From Candidatus Aenigmatarchaeota archaeon (GTDB lineage Archaea; Aenigmatarchaeota; Aenigmatarchaeia; GW2011-AR5): 38,935 nucleotides of DNA. The position numbers and the translations under genes were made by a program. Every line of letters starts with the position of its first letter. The stretch's first letter is position 1. Below are positions 8,080-16,275 of the stretch, one piece after another. The stretch is taken from assembly GCA_018304605.1 (NCBI GenBank), contig JAGVVU010000013.1, forward strand, positions 1 through 38,935. Reading direction: 5' to 3'. The notes beneath the pieces were generated by a model. The model was not told the origin of the DNA and made no database searches. It saw only the letters and a program-made list of their open reading frames with translations.

Positions 8080-10860
8080 TTACTTCCAGTAAATCTTATT
8101 CTTGGCGAACAATTTTTCCGCATTTAAAATATCCTTGTAGAATTTTTCTTTATCAGTATGTAGCATCGCCAATATGCGCGCCGCGGTTTGCGGACCTATG
8201 CCGTGGCCTGCCAGAACTTCCGCGGCTTTCCTGCCGTAGACCATCACCAAATCCGCCGAGCGACGCACGTTCTGCAGGTCTTTCTGCTCTTCGTCATTGA
8301 GGGGCTTCTTCTTCGCACGCTTCTTCACCACTTCCGCGGCTGTTATCTGCCGCTTGCGGATAATACCTATAAGACGGCTGTGGCATTTCGGGCAGGACGG
8401 CTGCTCGTCGATATCTTTAACGGTCATGATAAGATTATAATCGCCGCAATTGGTGCAAACCAGACGGACGCGGGTTGCAAGCAGACGTTTGCGAAAAGCG
8501 TTGAGTATTTCCTTCTCCGGCATCCTTGGCTTCATGACTTCCTTGAACTGGTGGACCAGCGCCAGCTCGCCGAGATAGCTGAGCCCGGGCTTCAGGTGCA
8601 TCTTCACTTCCCCCTTCCTTATCCGGTCGAGCACCACCGCTGCATTCTCGAGGTCCATCTTTTCCAGGAAGAGCTCGCGCAGCGTCTCCTCATATATCGG
8701 CGATTTCGCATAGTTGGCCACTATCTTGTTCATATTTATCTTGTCAAACTTGGCGTCGCGGGATATGACGCCGAAGCGGCGGGCGACGTGCAGGAACCGC
8801 CACTTGAACATGGACGAGCGCTCAAGAGCTGACGTCAGAACAGTTTTTATATCCTCAGCCTCTTCCAGCAGCTTAACAACACGGTTGACGTCGACTACCG
8901 TCTGCAATATTATCCTGTACGGGTCGTTCTTCATGTTGACAGCCACGCCACTTTCTGCTGATATGACAGCAGCAAGATACCGCCCCAGCGTGTCGTTAAC
9001 GAGCGAGCCCGCGCAGGTGTGGATGATAATGAAATCCTTGTAGTTCTCGATCAGGATGTTCCTGTTGTCGGGTATCGGGAATGGCTTGTGCTGCTTGATC
9101 ATGCTTATCATTTCCTTCGCCGAATCGGTGTCTGCGTTGTAGAATTCTTTTATCTGTGCCACGTTCTCTGTTGATGCAAGCTTTCGCAGCTTACCGACTT
9201 CCTGAGCTACATCGAAGGCTACTGGAATAAGCTCGCCTTCCCATGAAGGTATGGCCGATTCTATGTCATCCACAGGCTCGACAATAACTTTTCCATTATC
9301 CACTTGTATTATTTTCCAGGCACGGCCCGCGCAAATAAACTTGTTGCCCGACTGGCCATGCTCTGCGACGAAAGCCTCATCAAGGCTTCCTATAGGCTCG
9401 TTCTCGACTATGGAGATGACTTTGAACTTGACAGACGCCGGTATTGTCGATAGGTTCTCGAAATAAGATGTCCATGTTTTTCTTCTTCTTTTTATCCCAA
9501 AAGATTTGCCATCAGGCGCAGGGTTCAGCCATATCATGCGAATGTCAGCCATGAACTTGAGCAGCGCGTCAACCTGCTCCCTTGTTATATCACGGAACAT
9601 GTAGGAGCCTTTGGATATCTCGAATACCTTCTCCGGCGTCATCTCATATTCATCCAGGCACATGCCAAGTATCTGGCCAGACAGGACATCTAGTGCCATG
9701 TCATGCGTCCTTATCTTGTCAAGCCTGCGGCTCGCAGCGTGGCTCGCCACCACACACGACTCAAATATATCCTCTTCGCCGGACAGGATGATGCCCTTGC
9801 TGACCTCGTCGATGCGATGCCCTGCTCGGCCGACACGCTGTATCAGGCGCGTGGCTTGTCTTGGCGAAAGGTACTGCACGACAAGATCAATCGAGCCTAT
9901 GTCTATCCCAAGCTCCAGGGAACTTGTTGCTATCAGCGACTTGAGCTTCTGCTCCTTGAATGCCACTTCGCTCTTGATCCTGCCTTCTTTCGAGAGCGAG
10001 CCGTGATGGACCTCCTGCTTCAGCTCCTTGTCAAGCCTCTTCAGTCTTGATGATATGACTTCCGCAGTCTCACGCGTGTTGGTAAATACTATCACGCTCT
10101 TGTGGCTCTGGATAAGATCATAAATGCGGCGAAGGCGGGCTGTGGTGCTGACGCCGATGACGAGATCGTCCGCTATCAGCTGGTCCTTGGGCGTAGGTTT
10201 CGGCGTCTCCACACGGATGTTATACTTCTTCGAGGACTCCGCCTGCACTATTTTCGTGTCAGCTGACAGAAAGCTAGCAACAATCTCAGGCGAACCGACA
10301 GTAGCTGACAGGCCTATGCGCTGGAAGTTTCCCGACAGCTGCTTCAGCCGTTCTAATCCTAATGACAGCTGTACGCCGCGCTTGCTCTCGATAAGCTCAT
10401 GAATTTCGTCAATTACTACATACTTGACATTCTTCAGATGCTCGCGGAATATCTTCCCTGTCAGAATCGCTTGGAGCGATTCTGGAGTTGTTATCAAAAC
10501 ATGCGGCGGGTTCTCCCTTTGCGCTGCACGCTCTTGCGCAGATGTGTCGCCATGCCTTACGTCTATCTCTAGGTCCAGCTTGTCCGCCCACCAGAACAAT
10601 CGCGATAAAAGATCCCTGTTGAGCGACTTGAGAGGGGTCACATAAAGAAGCGAGATGGGCTTGCTCTTTTCAAGATGAATTTTATCTAGTAGTGGCAGCA
10701 TAGCGGTTTCCGTCTTGCCGATCCCTGTTGCTGCTATAATGAGAATATTCTTTCCTGCAAGAATGTCAGGAATCCCGAGCTTTTGAGGGAGCGTCGGCTC
10801 AATGAAACCTTTCTTGGCTATCAAAGACCGCATTTTCTCGGAAAAAAGATTGAATACCAT
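8080..10860 (-). CDS. lhr: Lhr-type superfamily 2 DNA helicase
   Basis: A 926-aa ATP-dependent helicase of the Large-helicase-related family, implicated in DNA repair and replication-stress response. The motifs are in order: Walker A AATGIGKTETA, motif Ia TPLKSLNRD, motif II DEIH, motif III LSATVGSP, motif IV/V SSLELGIDIGSIDLV and motif VI QRVGRAGHR. These are followed by the winged helix and Lhr-core domain. The C-terminus adds a zinc ribbon (CTNCGDYN and CPKCHSRL) and a helix-hairpin-helix-like stretch (AEVLAGHGIGPQTAARIL). It starts 9 bp after the stop of the metallophosphoesterase gene; Lhr and such phosphoesterases are often neighbours. The ATG at 10860 is clear. Confidence 0.95.
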   Translation of the reverse strand: MVFNLFSEKMRSLIAKKGFIEPTLPQKLGIPDILAGKNILIIAATGIGKTETAMLPLLDKIHLEKSKPISLLYVTPLKSLNRDLLSRLFWWADKLDLEIDVRHGDTSAQERAAQRENPPHVLITTPESLQAILTGKIFREHLKNVKYVVIDEIHELIESKRGVQLSLGLERLKQLSGNFQRIGLSATVGSPEIVASFLSADTKIVQAESSKKYNIRVETPKPTPKDQLIADDLVIGVSTTARLRRIYDLIQSHKSVIVFTNTRETAEVISSRLKRLDKELKQEVHHGSLSKEGRIKSEVAFKEQKLKSLIATSSLELGIDIGSIDLVVQYLSPRQATRLIQRVGRAGHRIDEVSKGIILSGEEDIFESCVVASHAASRRLDKIRTHDMALDVLSGQILGMCLDEYEMTPEKVFEISKGSYMFRDITREQVDALLKFMADIRMIWLNPAPDGKSFGIKRRRKTWTSYFENLSTIPASVKFKVISIVENEPIGSLDEAFVAEHGQSGNKFICAGRAWKIIQVDNGKVIVEPVDDIESAIPSWEGELIPVAFDVAQEVGKLRKLASTENVAQIKEFYNADTDSAKEMISMIKQHKPFPIPDNRNILIENYKDFIIIHTCAGSLVNDTLGRYLAAVISAESGVAVNMKNDPYRIILQTVVDVNRVVKLLEEAEDIKTVLTSALERSSMFKWRFLHVARRFGVISRDAKFDKINMNKIVANYAKSPIYEETLRELFLEKMDLENAAVVLDRIRKGEVKMHLKPGLSYLGELALVHQFKEVMKPRMPEKEILNAFRKRLLATRVRLVCTNCGDYNLIMTVKDIDEQPSCPKCHSRLIGIIRKRQITAAEVVKKRAKKKPLNDEEQKDLQNVRRSADLVMVYGRKAAEVLAGHGIGPQTAARILAMLHTDKEKFYKDILNAEKLFAKNKIYWK

Positions 10861-10869
10861 ATATCTCGC

Positions 10870-11406
10870 TCACTCCTTCACTTTCAAATCATTTACGCGG
10901 CCTATGTCGGTGCCGTCGAGAAGATAGATCTTCGGATTTTTCAGTTTCGAAGCTATCGGCCCGTTGAACGTCCCCCTGTTCACCAGGAAATACCCGCACA
11001 ACTCATTGAATGCCGGCATGATTATGATCGTCTTGCCGCCCAGCCTTCCGCGCACCCAGACGGGCTCGTTGTACGTTGCGCCTACATCGTCGCGGAACTT
11101 AACGCAGAGATGGTTGTGGCCTATGACAATAATCCCCTTATCGCTCCTTATCCTGCGATGACCATGGGTGAAAATGTATCCGCCGACCGAGAAGGATTTC
11201 TGCACAGAGACCCTCTTGCCATCAACGAGCTTTTCTATGAAACCGTCATGGTTTCCCTTGACAATGATTATTTTCTTGAATTTCAGCAGCTCCAGAAATT
11301 CCGGAACCTCGCGCCTTTCCTGCGGGCTTATTCCGGCCGTTTTATGCTTCAGGTCGCCGACTATTATCAGTGACTCAGCTTTGGTGAGTTTCTTCAGACT
11401 GTTCAA
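10870..11406 (-). CDS. Lhr-linked metallophosphoesterase, 5'-truncated
   Basis: A calcineurin-fold phosphoesterase-like protein with the motifs GDLKHK, KGNHDG, HGHRRI and GHNHLCV, matching archaeal phosphoesterases encoded beside Lhr. In that family a first metal motif of the form D-x-H-x-G-(Y/F)-E precedes a Gly-Ile-x-x-Pro-Ser-Gln element. Here the reading frame is open upstream of TTG 11406 and encodes KSGISLPSQVKRLAERL, which fits the family. It then hits TAG at 11473-11475, only 14 bp from the stop of the next gene. No ATG/GTG exists in that stretch and the first metal motif is missing. The gene therefore appears to have lost its 5' end, and activity is doubtful. Confidence 0.75.
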   Translation of the reverse strand: MNSLKKLTKAESLIIVGDLKHKTAGISPQERREVPEFLELLKFKKIIIVKGNHDGFIEKLVDGKRVSVQKSFSVGGYIFTHGHRRIRSDKGIIVIGHNHLCVKFRDDVGATYNEPVWVRGRLGGKTIIIMPAFNELCGYFLVNRGTFNGPIASKLKNPKIYLLDGTDIGRVNDLKVKE

Positions 11407-11488
11407 TCTTTCCGCCAGGCGCTTGACCTGGCTTGGCAGCGAGATGCCAGATTTCCACAGGTCTTTGGTATGCTAGAGGCTGGAAGAT

Positions 11489-13339
11489 TTAAAATAGCTT
11501 GATTTTGGAAAGAACCTGAAGCATAGCCAGATGTTTCTTGTCAATCTGCCGCTTCGATTTCTTTGTTGTCATGCCTGTTATCTTGGCTGATGTTGAATTT
11601 TTAATTTCTTCAATCACTACGCGGCTTTTGGAAAATACTTTCGAATCCTTGAGCAACAGCACATTGTATACGCCAGGTATCTGCAACGTGTAGTTCTTCC
11701 CGGAGAACTCAAAGTCCTGGCCGAGTATCAATATCTCGCAGCCTTCGCACGCAGTGAGCAGCACGCTGCTGTTAATCTTTTCTATACTCAGCTTCGGACG
11801 CCCGAGCACTTCTATTGGCACTATTATGTCCTCTTCTTTGTCCGACTTGAGCCTGACCTTCATCGTGTAGTTACCCGGCTCTGTGCCGTTTTCTATCTTT
11901 TTAGCCAGGACAACCAAGCCGCTTGCATTCAGGTCTTTCCTGTTCGCGTCCCACGAGCCTTTGCCATTCCACTCTGACACAGGCTTGTTTCCGCTGTAAA
12001 CGTACGAGTATATCGAAAAGCTGCTGGCAGATACATTTACAATAGTTTCGAAAGGCTCATTGACGTAAACCTTGGATGGGTATGACAGAAGTTCCATACT
12101 CTTTTTTGGATCAGAAGCACCGGTGCTACCTGAATTGCTTGGACTGCTTTCTGAACTGCTGCCAAGTGCGCTACGTGCTTGGAAGCCTTTTACAACAATG
12201 AGCTTCTCGGCTGAGTTATCAGACACATTGTCCTGGCAGCCTGTCCTGAGCACGGCTTTTATCTTGTACGCTTCTGTTCCTGTTATGCTGTCCGGCGTCC
12301 ACTGACGGTCAACTGACTTGTAGCACGAGAATTCCTGGGTTGTATTTAATTTTGCCTTGACGTAAGATCCGAAAAGGTCCTCGATCCAGTATTCGACATC
12401 CACCGATGTCTCGTTGCACATGCTGTCAGCAAGAAGCAGCCTGTATTCGAGCGTTGCGGTGCCGTTAGCAATGCTTTCTGAAGATATCGAAACTGACGTG
12501 TTGCACTGCTTCTGCGCTTCGCTTGCCGCAACTGTCCTGCAGACATCATTGTTTGACAGGTTTGCGTCGCTGAATGACAGATTTGATACGTAGCCGCATA
12601 TCGTGTAGTTGCCAGCAGCAGCCGGCGCCCAGCTGCCCGCCTCCATAGAGCAGCCTACCTCTCTAGAAAATGAGCCGGTTACAGAAGAAGGTGTTATATT
12701 GTATGATACTGTTACATTGTCTAAAGTTGTGCATGTTTTGTTGTCTATATCTATTTTGAATAATGATGTGTATGTCTGATTTACAGTCGCGTTTTCTATA
12801 TAAACAGACAGTCTTACATCAGTAATATTTACAGTTGCATTGACAATCGCATTCGCCCCATTATTAGCTGCACCGGGCGTCGGGTCACACTCTACAAATC
12901 CCCGGCAAAGGGCTTTCCCATTACCGTTGGCACCATAAGAACTTTCATAGAATATTATGTCTTCCTTGATGCCATTGCTAAGGTTCAGCGTATCGTTGGT
13001 ATTTCTAAGGCTGATGGACAACTCGATTATCGTATAGTTGAACTCACCCAACAATCCATTGTTATTTCCCCATACCGACTCGAAGCTGCTGTTGCCTGTT
13101 AATCTATTAGTTATCACCAGATAACTTCCGTCTGGCATGGAATTGTTCCCCAGCGGCTGACTATCGAATGTCCAACCGGATGTATCGGTATTGGTTCCGT
13201 TATTGTATATCTCAACCCATTCACACAGGTCGTTGGAGCAGTTGGGGTTGTACATTATCTCACTCACTTGGAGATTCCATATTGGTTTTGGCAGGAAAAA
13301 TAGAACAACTATGGCTATTAGCAAGAATTTACCATACAT
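11489..13339 (-). CDS. Secreted lamin-tail-domain surface protein
   Basis: A 616-aa exported protein. The first 25 residues form a signal peptide (KFLLIAIVVLFFLPKPIW), followed by a lamin-tail domain at about residues 26-150 (SEIMYNPNCSNDLCEWVEIYN, the hallmark start). Two or more CARDB-like beta domains with paired Cys follow, then a Ser/Gly-rich linker (about 390-410) and a further beta domain. There are very many Asn-x-Ser/Thr sites, as expected for archaeal surface glycoproteins. The end is basic (TKKSKRQIDKKH) with no clear anchor. The start is leaderless, set by the TATA at 13359-13367. The partner is unknown; an adhesive or cell-surface structural role is likely. Confidence 0.85.
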   Translation of the reverse strand: MYGKFLLIAIVVLFFLPKPIWNLQVSEIMYNPNCSNDLCEWVEIYNNGTNTDTSGWTFDSQPLGNNSMPDGSYLVITNRLTGNSSFESVWGNNNGLLGEFNYTIIELSISLRNTNDTLNLSNGIKEDIIFYESSYGANGNGKALCRGFVECDPTPGAANNGANAIVNATVNITDVRLSVYIENATVNQTYTSLFKIDIDNKTCTTLDNVTVSYNITPSSVTGSFSREVGCSMEAGSWAPAAAGNYTICGYVSNLSFSDANLSNNDVCRTVAASEAQKQCNTSVSISSESIANGTATLEYRLLLADSMCNETSVDVEYWIEDLFGSYVKAKLNTTQEFSCYKSVDRQWTPDSITGTEAYKIKAVLRTGCQDNVSDNSAEKLIVVKGFQARSALGSSSESSPSNSGSTGASDPKKSMELLSYPSKVYVNEPFETIVNVSASSFSIYSYVYSGNKPVSEWNGKGSWDANRKDLNASGLVVLAKKIENGTEPGNYTMKVRLKSDKEEDIIVPIEVLGRPKLSIEKINSSVLLTACEGCEILILGQDFEFSGKNYTLQIPGVYNVLLLKDSKVFSKSRVVIEEIKNSTSAKITGMTTKKSKRQIDKKHLAMLQVLSKIKLF

Positions 13340-13358
13340 AAAGATACGGGGAGGAGGG

Positions 13359-13367
13359 TTTTTAAGA
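13359..13367. promoter_or_regulatory. Divergent TATA element for the surface protein and the fluoride-switch transcript
   Basis: TTTTTAAGA reads as a TATA box on both strands. It predicts a start near 13388 rightwards, just before the riboswitch aptamer at 13394, and near 13338 leftwards, at the ATG of the surface protein. Confidence 0.5.
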
Positions 13368-13393
13368 GTTATCTATGTAATTATAGTTAGTTG

Positions 13394-13458
13394 GTGATGA
13401 GGCTCACCGTTAAACGCCGAAAGGCTGATAGCTTCTAATTCTTCGGAGGTGAGCCATC
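13394..13458 (+). promoter_or_regulatory. Fluoride (crcB-type) riboswitch with RBS-sequestering expression platform
   Basis: The aptamer spans about 13394-13440. P1 is GGTG/CACC (13394-13397 with 13406-13409) around the loop ATGAGGCT, the same loop length as the well-studied Thermotoga petrophila aptamer. Then come TAAAC, a GCC-GAAA-GGC hairpin (13417-13426), and CTGATAGCTTCTA, which can pair back to GAGGCT as the pseudoknot (AGCTTC, 13431-13436). These are the conserved pieces of the crcB RNA motif. Downstream, GGTGAGCC at 13448-13455, which contains the ribosome binding site GGAGGTGA (13445-13452), is exactly complementary to GGCTCACC at 13402-13409, and CATC can extend the stem to GATG. 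Aptamer folding would release the RBS: an ON switch for fluoride acting on translation. Confidence 0.85.
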
Positions 13459-13865
13459 TGAAAAGATCCTACAGATTATACGTGTATGAAATCTTTGAAA
13501 ATCTTGGCAGAATAGAAGAGATTTGCGCGTCTGTATCCTTTTATTTCTCAAAGATTTATGACTTAGAGAAGAATTTCGGCAATAGGAGCAAGTACGCGAC
13601 GATATCAAGACAGACCGTATTTTTGGCTATCCAAAGGTCAAATTCTATGATGCTTGAAATAATAAGAAAGATGGAAATTGTTCGACAGAATAAAATAATT
13701 AAAACAGACAATATAGAGCCATTAATTTCGGAAATTCACGACAGGATAGAATCGATAAAAAAATCTTACAGCCAAGAGAAGTATGAAGGCATTGTAAAAC
13801 AACTGGGAGAAATAGGAGACAAGTGCAATGAAACTAAAATTGTATTTCAAGAACTCTTGAAGTGA
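13449..13865 (+). CDS. Helical protein of unknown function under fluoride riboswitch control
   Basis: Up to 138 aa, almost entirely alpha-helical and charged, with no membrane segment, signal peptide or Cys/His metal cluster. I do not recognise a family, and it is clearly not a CrcB/Fluc channel or CLC-F transporter, the usual fluoride-switch targets. The GTG at 13449 lies inside the ribosome binding site GGAGGTGA, so translation more likely begins a little downstream. CTG 13458 has ideal spacing; GTG 13482 is the next standard codon. It stands alone, convergent with the pilin gene. Given its leader, a role in tolerance to fluoride is inferred. Confidence 0.75.
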   Translation: MSHLKRSYRLYVYEIFENLGRIEEICASVSFYFSKIYDLEKNFGNRSKYATISRQTVFLAIQRSNSMMLEIIRKMEIVRQNKIIKTDNIEPLISEIHDRIESIKKSYSQEKYEGIVKQLGEIGDKCNETKIVFQELLK

Positions 13866-13880
13866 TTTGTACGATTTTCC

Positions 13881-13946
13881 GCCCAGTCAATATTGTTTTC
13901 CCATATTAATTATCTCTGAGACTTGTAGGGAAACAACTGGCTGGGC
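13881..13946. terminator. Imperfect inverted repeat between convergent genes
   Basis: Arms beginning GCCCAGTCAATATTGTTTTCCC (given in part: GCCCAG and TGTTTTCCC, 13881-13902) match GGGAAACAACTGGCTGGGC at 13928-13946 with small gaps. It sits between the 3' ends of two converging genes, so a bidirectional terminator is the simplest reading. Confidence 0.45.
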
Positions 13947-14026
13947 AAGCAGCAGCAAAACCGGCAAAATCAGCCATTTGGCATGCATTAATCTTTCAAA
14001 ATGAGTGCTTATAAAATTAGCTCTGA

Positions 14027-14425
14027 TCAGCAAATTATCTGGTCGCTATTTCCCGGCGCTGTCACCCTTATCGTGCTGCTGCCTGAGCATACAGCTGCAG
14101 TTGACGAGCATGCGAATACAGAACCTGCGGCCTGCGGCACGCTTGGGCAATTACCACTCGTAGTTGCCGTGCCATTGACAAATATGGCGACTGCACTGGC
14201 CGGAATGCTCTGGCTGCCCGTATTCCTGAGATTTACCGCCGTGCCGGCTGCGCTTTCTATCCTGATCTTTTGCGCCTGCTGGCTCAGCTGCTGCTGAAGC
14301 TGTGTGTCCGTGCTGTCCGTTGCCGTCTGCGCAACCCTCTGGAACCAGACGAAGGCGAAGCCCACCATCGATATCGTGATAAGTAACAGCAAAATTATAG
14401 CAATCACGGGTGTAATACCTTTCAT
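14027..14425 (-). CDS. Archaeal type IV pilin-like protein
   Basis: A 132-aa protein with a class III signal peptide. A short basic leader MKG is followed by the hydrophobic helix ITPVIAIILLLLITISMVGF, so cleavage would occur after the Gly as in archaeal pilins with the DUF1628/Pilin_N type start. The remainder is Ser/Thr/Gln-rich with a beta-rich C-terminal part and a Cys pair region (GSVFACSS, AAVCSGS). It would be assembled into a pilus or similar surface filament by a prepilin peptidase and an assembly ATPase not seen here. I chose ATG 14425 because the upstream GTG at 14434 lies within the GTGAG ribosome binding site. Confidence 0.85.
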   Translation of the reverse strand: MKGITPVIAIILLLLITISMVGFAFVWFQRVAQTATDSTDTQLQQQLSQQAQKIRIESAAGTAVNLRNTGSQSIPASAVAIFVNGTATTSGNCPSVPQAAGSVFACSSTAAVCSGSSTIRVTAPGNSDQIIC

Positions 14426-14562
14426 TAAGCTCACTCTATTATTTCTTTTGTCGGCAAGTGGTATATAAAGCTTAATTCAGAAAATTGAATTAAGCTTGTA
14501 CAGGAGAATGCAACCGAATAAAACAGCATTCGCATGTCAACAACCTTGAAGTCAAACAACAC

Positions 14563-15881
14563 TTAGCAATTCCTCAACCTCATCATTTTCTGATACCTGC
14601 AAAGCCCCGAAAGGGCATCGGCAGCTGTTTCCGGGGATGAGTAAGTCGGGACACCTTTCTCCTCCAACATCTTCCTGTGCAGGCTGGTATACTCCCCGCC
14701 CGCCATGCAGACCAATATCGGCTTCTTGAAACGTTTTGCGGACGCAATGACGTCAACAATCTCGGAATCCAGCGAGGATATCTGCATCAGAAGTATGGCA
14801 AGCACAGCGTCAACATTATCATCGTTCAGCACAAGCGGAAGAACGGATTTGTAGCGTGCCGTGTCCGCGTCGCCTGTCAGGTCCAGCGGGTTTGATACCG
14901 AAGCATAGAGCGGCACATGAGCTTTCACCTGATTTGCCGTCTTGTCTGACAGCTTGGACAGGCGCAAACCGCCCTGGATAAGCGCATCGGCTGCCAATAT
15001 TCCGAATCCGCCGCCGTCTGTTATCACGTGCACCCGATTGTTCCTTGGGATCGGCTGGCTGAAAGCTTTTGCAAGGCCGAAAAGCTTTTCAACATGCCGC
15101 TGAAGATGCCGGCTTCGCCCGCCATAGAGGCTGTGTGCGAGGCTACCGCCTTTTTTGTCTGGCTGGTCTTGCCGGCCTTGACAACTATTACCGGCTTGGT
15201 AGAAACCTTGAGCTTCTCATAAAGCATGCGATAATCCTTCGAGCCTTCGACGTACATGCAAATCGTCTTTGTCTTCTCATCGTCTAGCAGGTAATTCAGC
15301 ATGTCCGTCTCGTTGACGTCAACCATGTTTCCGAGCGAGACGAACTTGGAAATGCCTATCCCCTCAAAGGAAGCCGAGTCCAGAGCGGCGGAGCCGAATG
15401 CCCCCGACTGGGAGACAAAGGCGATATTTCCCTGGCGCGGGCGCTGCTGGCGATGACGGAGGTTGAATACGGTGTCCACGCCAGAATAAGCGTCATACAG
15501 CCCGATAACATTCGGGCCGATTATTCGCATGTCCCCCCTTGCTCTTTTTATGGCCTCCTCGCCTTCTGCATTGCCCGCCTCTGCAAAGCCGGATGTGATT
15601 ATGACAGCCGCCTTGACGCCCTTTTCCCTGCATTCCACAACTGACTGCAGTACAGACTTGGCAGGCACAACTATGACGGCCAGGTCGACAGAGCCTCCGA
15701 CGTCCTTGATGCTCCTGTAACATTTCTTGCCAAGGACTTCGCCGGCATTCGGATTTACGGGAAAGACCTTCTTTTCCAGAAGGTTCCTGAATATTATGTG
15801 CCCGAACTTTTTCGGATTGCGGGATGCACCGATGACGGCAATGCTCTTTGGGTTGAAGAAGCTGTCCAAATCAGAGCCCAT
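14563..15881 (-). pseudogene. acdA: Acyl-CoA synthetase (ADP-forming) alpha subunit, one-base frameshift
   Basis: The first part (15881 down to about 15090) encodes the CoA-binding Rossmann domain, NPKSIAVIGASRNPKKFG, and the first ligase-CoA domain with SQSGAFGSAALD. The second part (to 14563) continues in another frame with RVHVITDGGGFGILAADAL and ends normally. The join falls in TTGAAAAGC at about 15084-15092; one extra A restores a smooth protein, GMLKKLFGLAKAFSQPIP. The enzyme converts acyl-CoA, ADP and phosphate to acid, ATP and CoA, and is the main energy-conserving step in many fermenting archaea. The beta subunit is at 21906-22526. The start ATG is leaderless, with TATA ATTTATAC near 15903-15910. 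It is either a pseudogene or a sequencing indel. Confidence 0.9.
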
Positions 15882-15913
15882 GCAAAGTAATTGACCCGTG
15901 CTGTATAAATCTA

Positions 15914-16222
15914 TTATTTCTTGGATGATAGTCCTCTTAACCGTCCAGGAGAAATAGGAACTCCTCCTCCATAATGTATATGAAAGCTTTGTTGTATACC
16001 TATCTTGCATCGTGGATATACTTTCCTAAGCTCCTTGTAGAATCTATAAGCCCGTTCCGGTGAATCCGCCGTTACGCTTCTTCTTACTGCGCTGCCGGTC
16101 TTCCAGTACTCTGTCGCCCTTAATTTGTATTCGATCTCAATATACGCGCAATGTTCTACACCTTCGGTCAAAATTGGCGGAAGATGATTTTTTGGAATAT
16201 TTTTAAGGCCCCTCAGTTTCAT
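15914..16222 (-). CDS. Small protein of unknown function
   Basis: A 102-aa soluble, basic protein with no recognised domain. It contains a Tyr/Arg-rich middle (IEIEYKLRATEYW, SPERAYRFYKELRKVYP) and ends in SPGRLRGLSSKK. The start ATG 16222 is preferred over an in-frame TTG at 16240 because a TATA-like CTTTAAG near 16246-16252 lies about 25 nt upstream. It lies between porB and acdA on the same strand with its own promoter. Function unknown. Confidence 0.6.
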   Translation of the reverse strand: MKLRGLKNIPKNHLPPILTEGVEHCAYIEIEYKLRATEYWKTGSAVRRSVTADSPERAYRFYKELRKVYPRCKIGIQQSFHIHYGGGVPISPGRLRGLSSKK

Positions 16223-16275
16223 GCATATGCCTATTTTCAAAATCTTCTTAAAGCTAAGAACCAGCCAGACACAAC

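Noticed and set aside
8188-8832. Long plus-strand ORF over the lhr gene
   Set aside because: Overlaps the conserved C-terminal half of the helicase on the opposite strand; no motif.
13391-13461. Box C/D guide RNA (GTGATGA and CTGA boxes)
   Set aside because: The C and D boxes are too far apart and the arrangement is fully explained by the fluoride aptamer.
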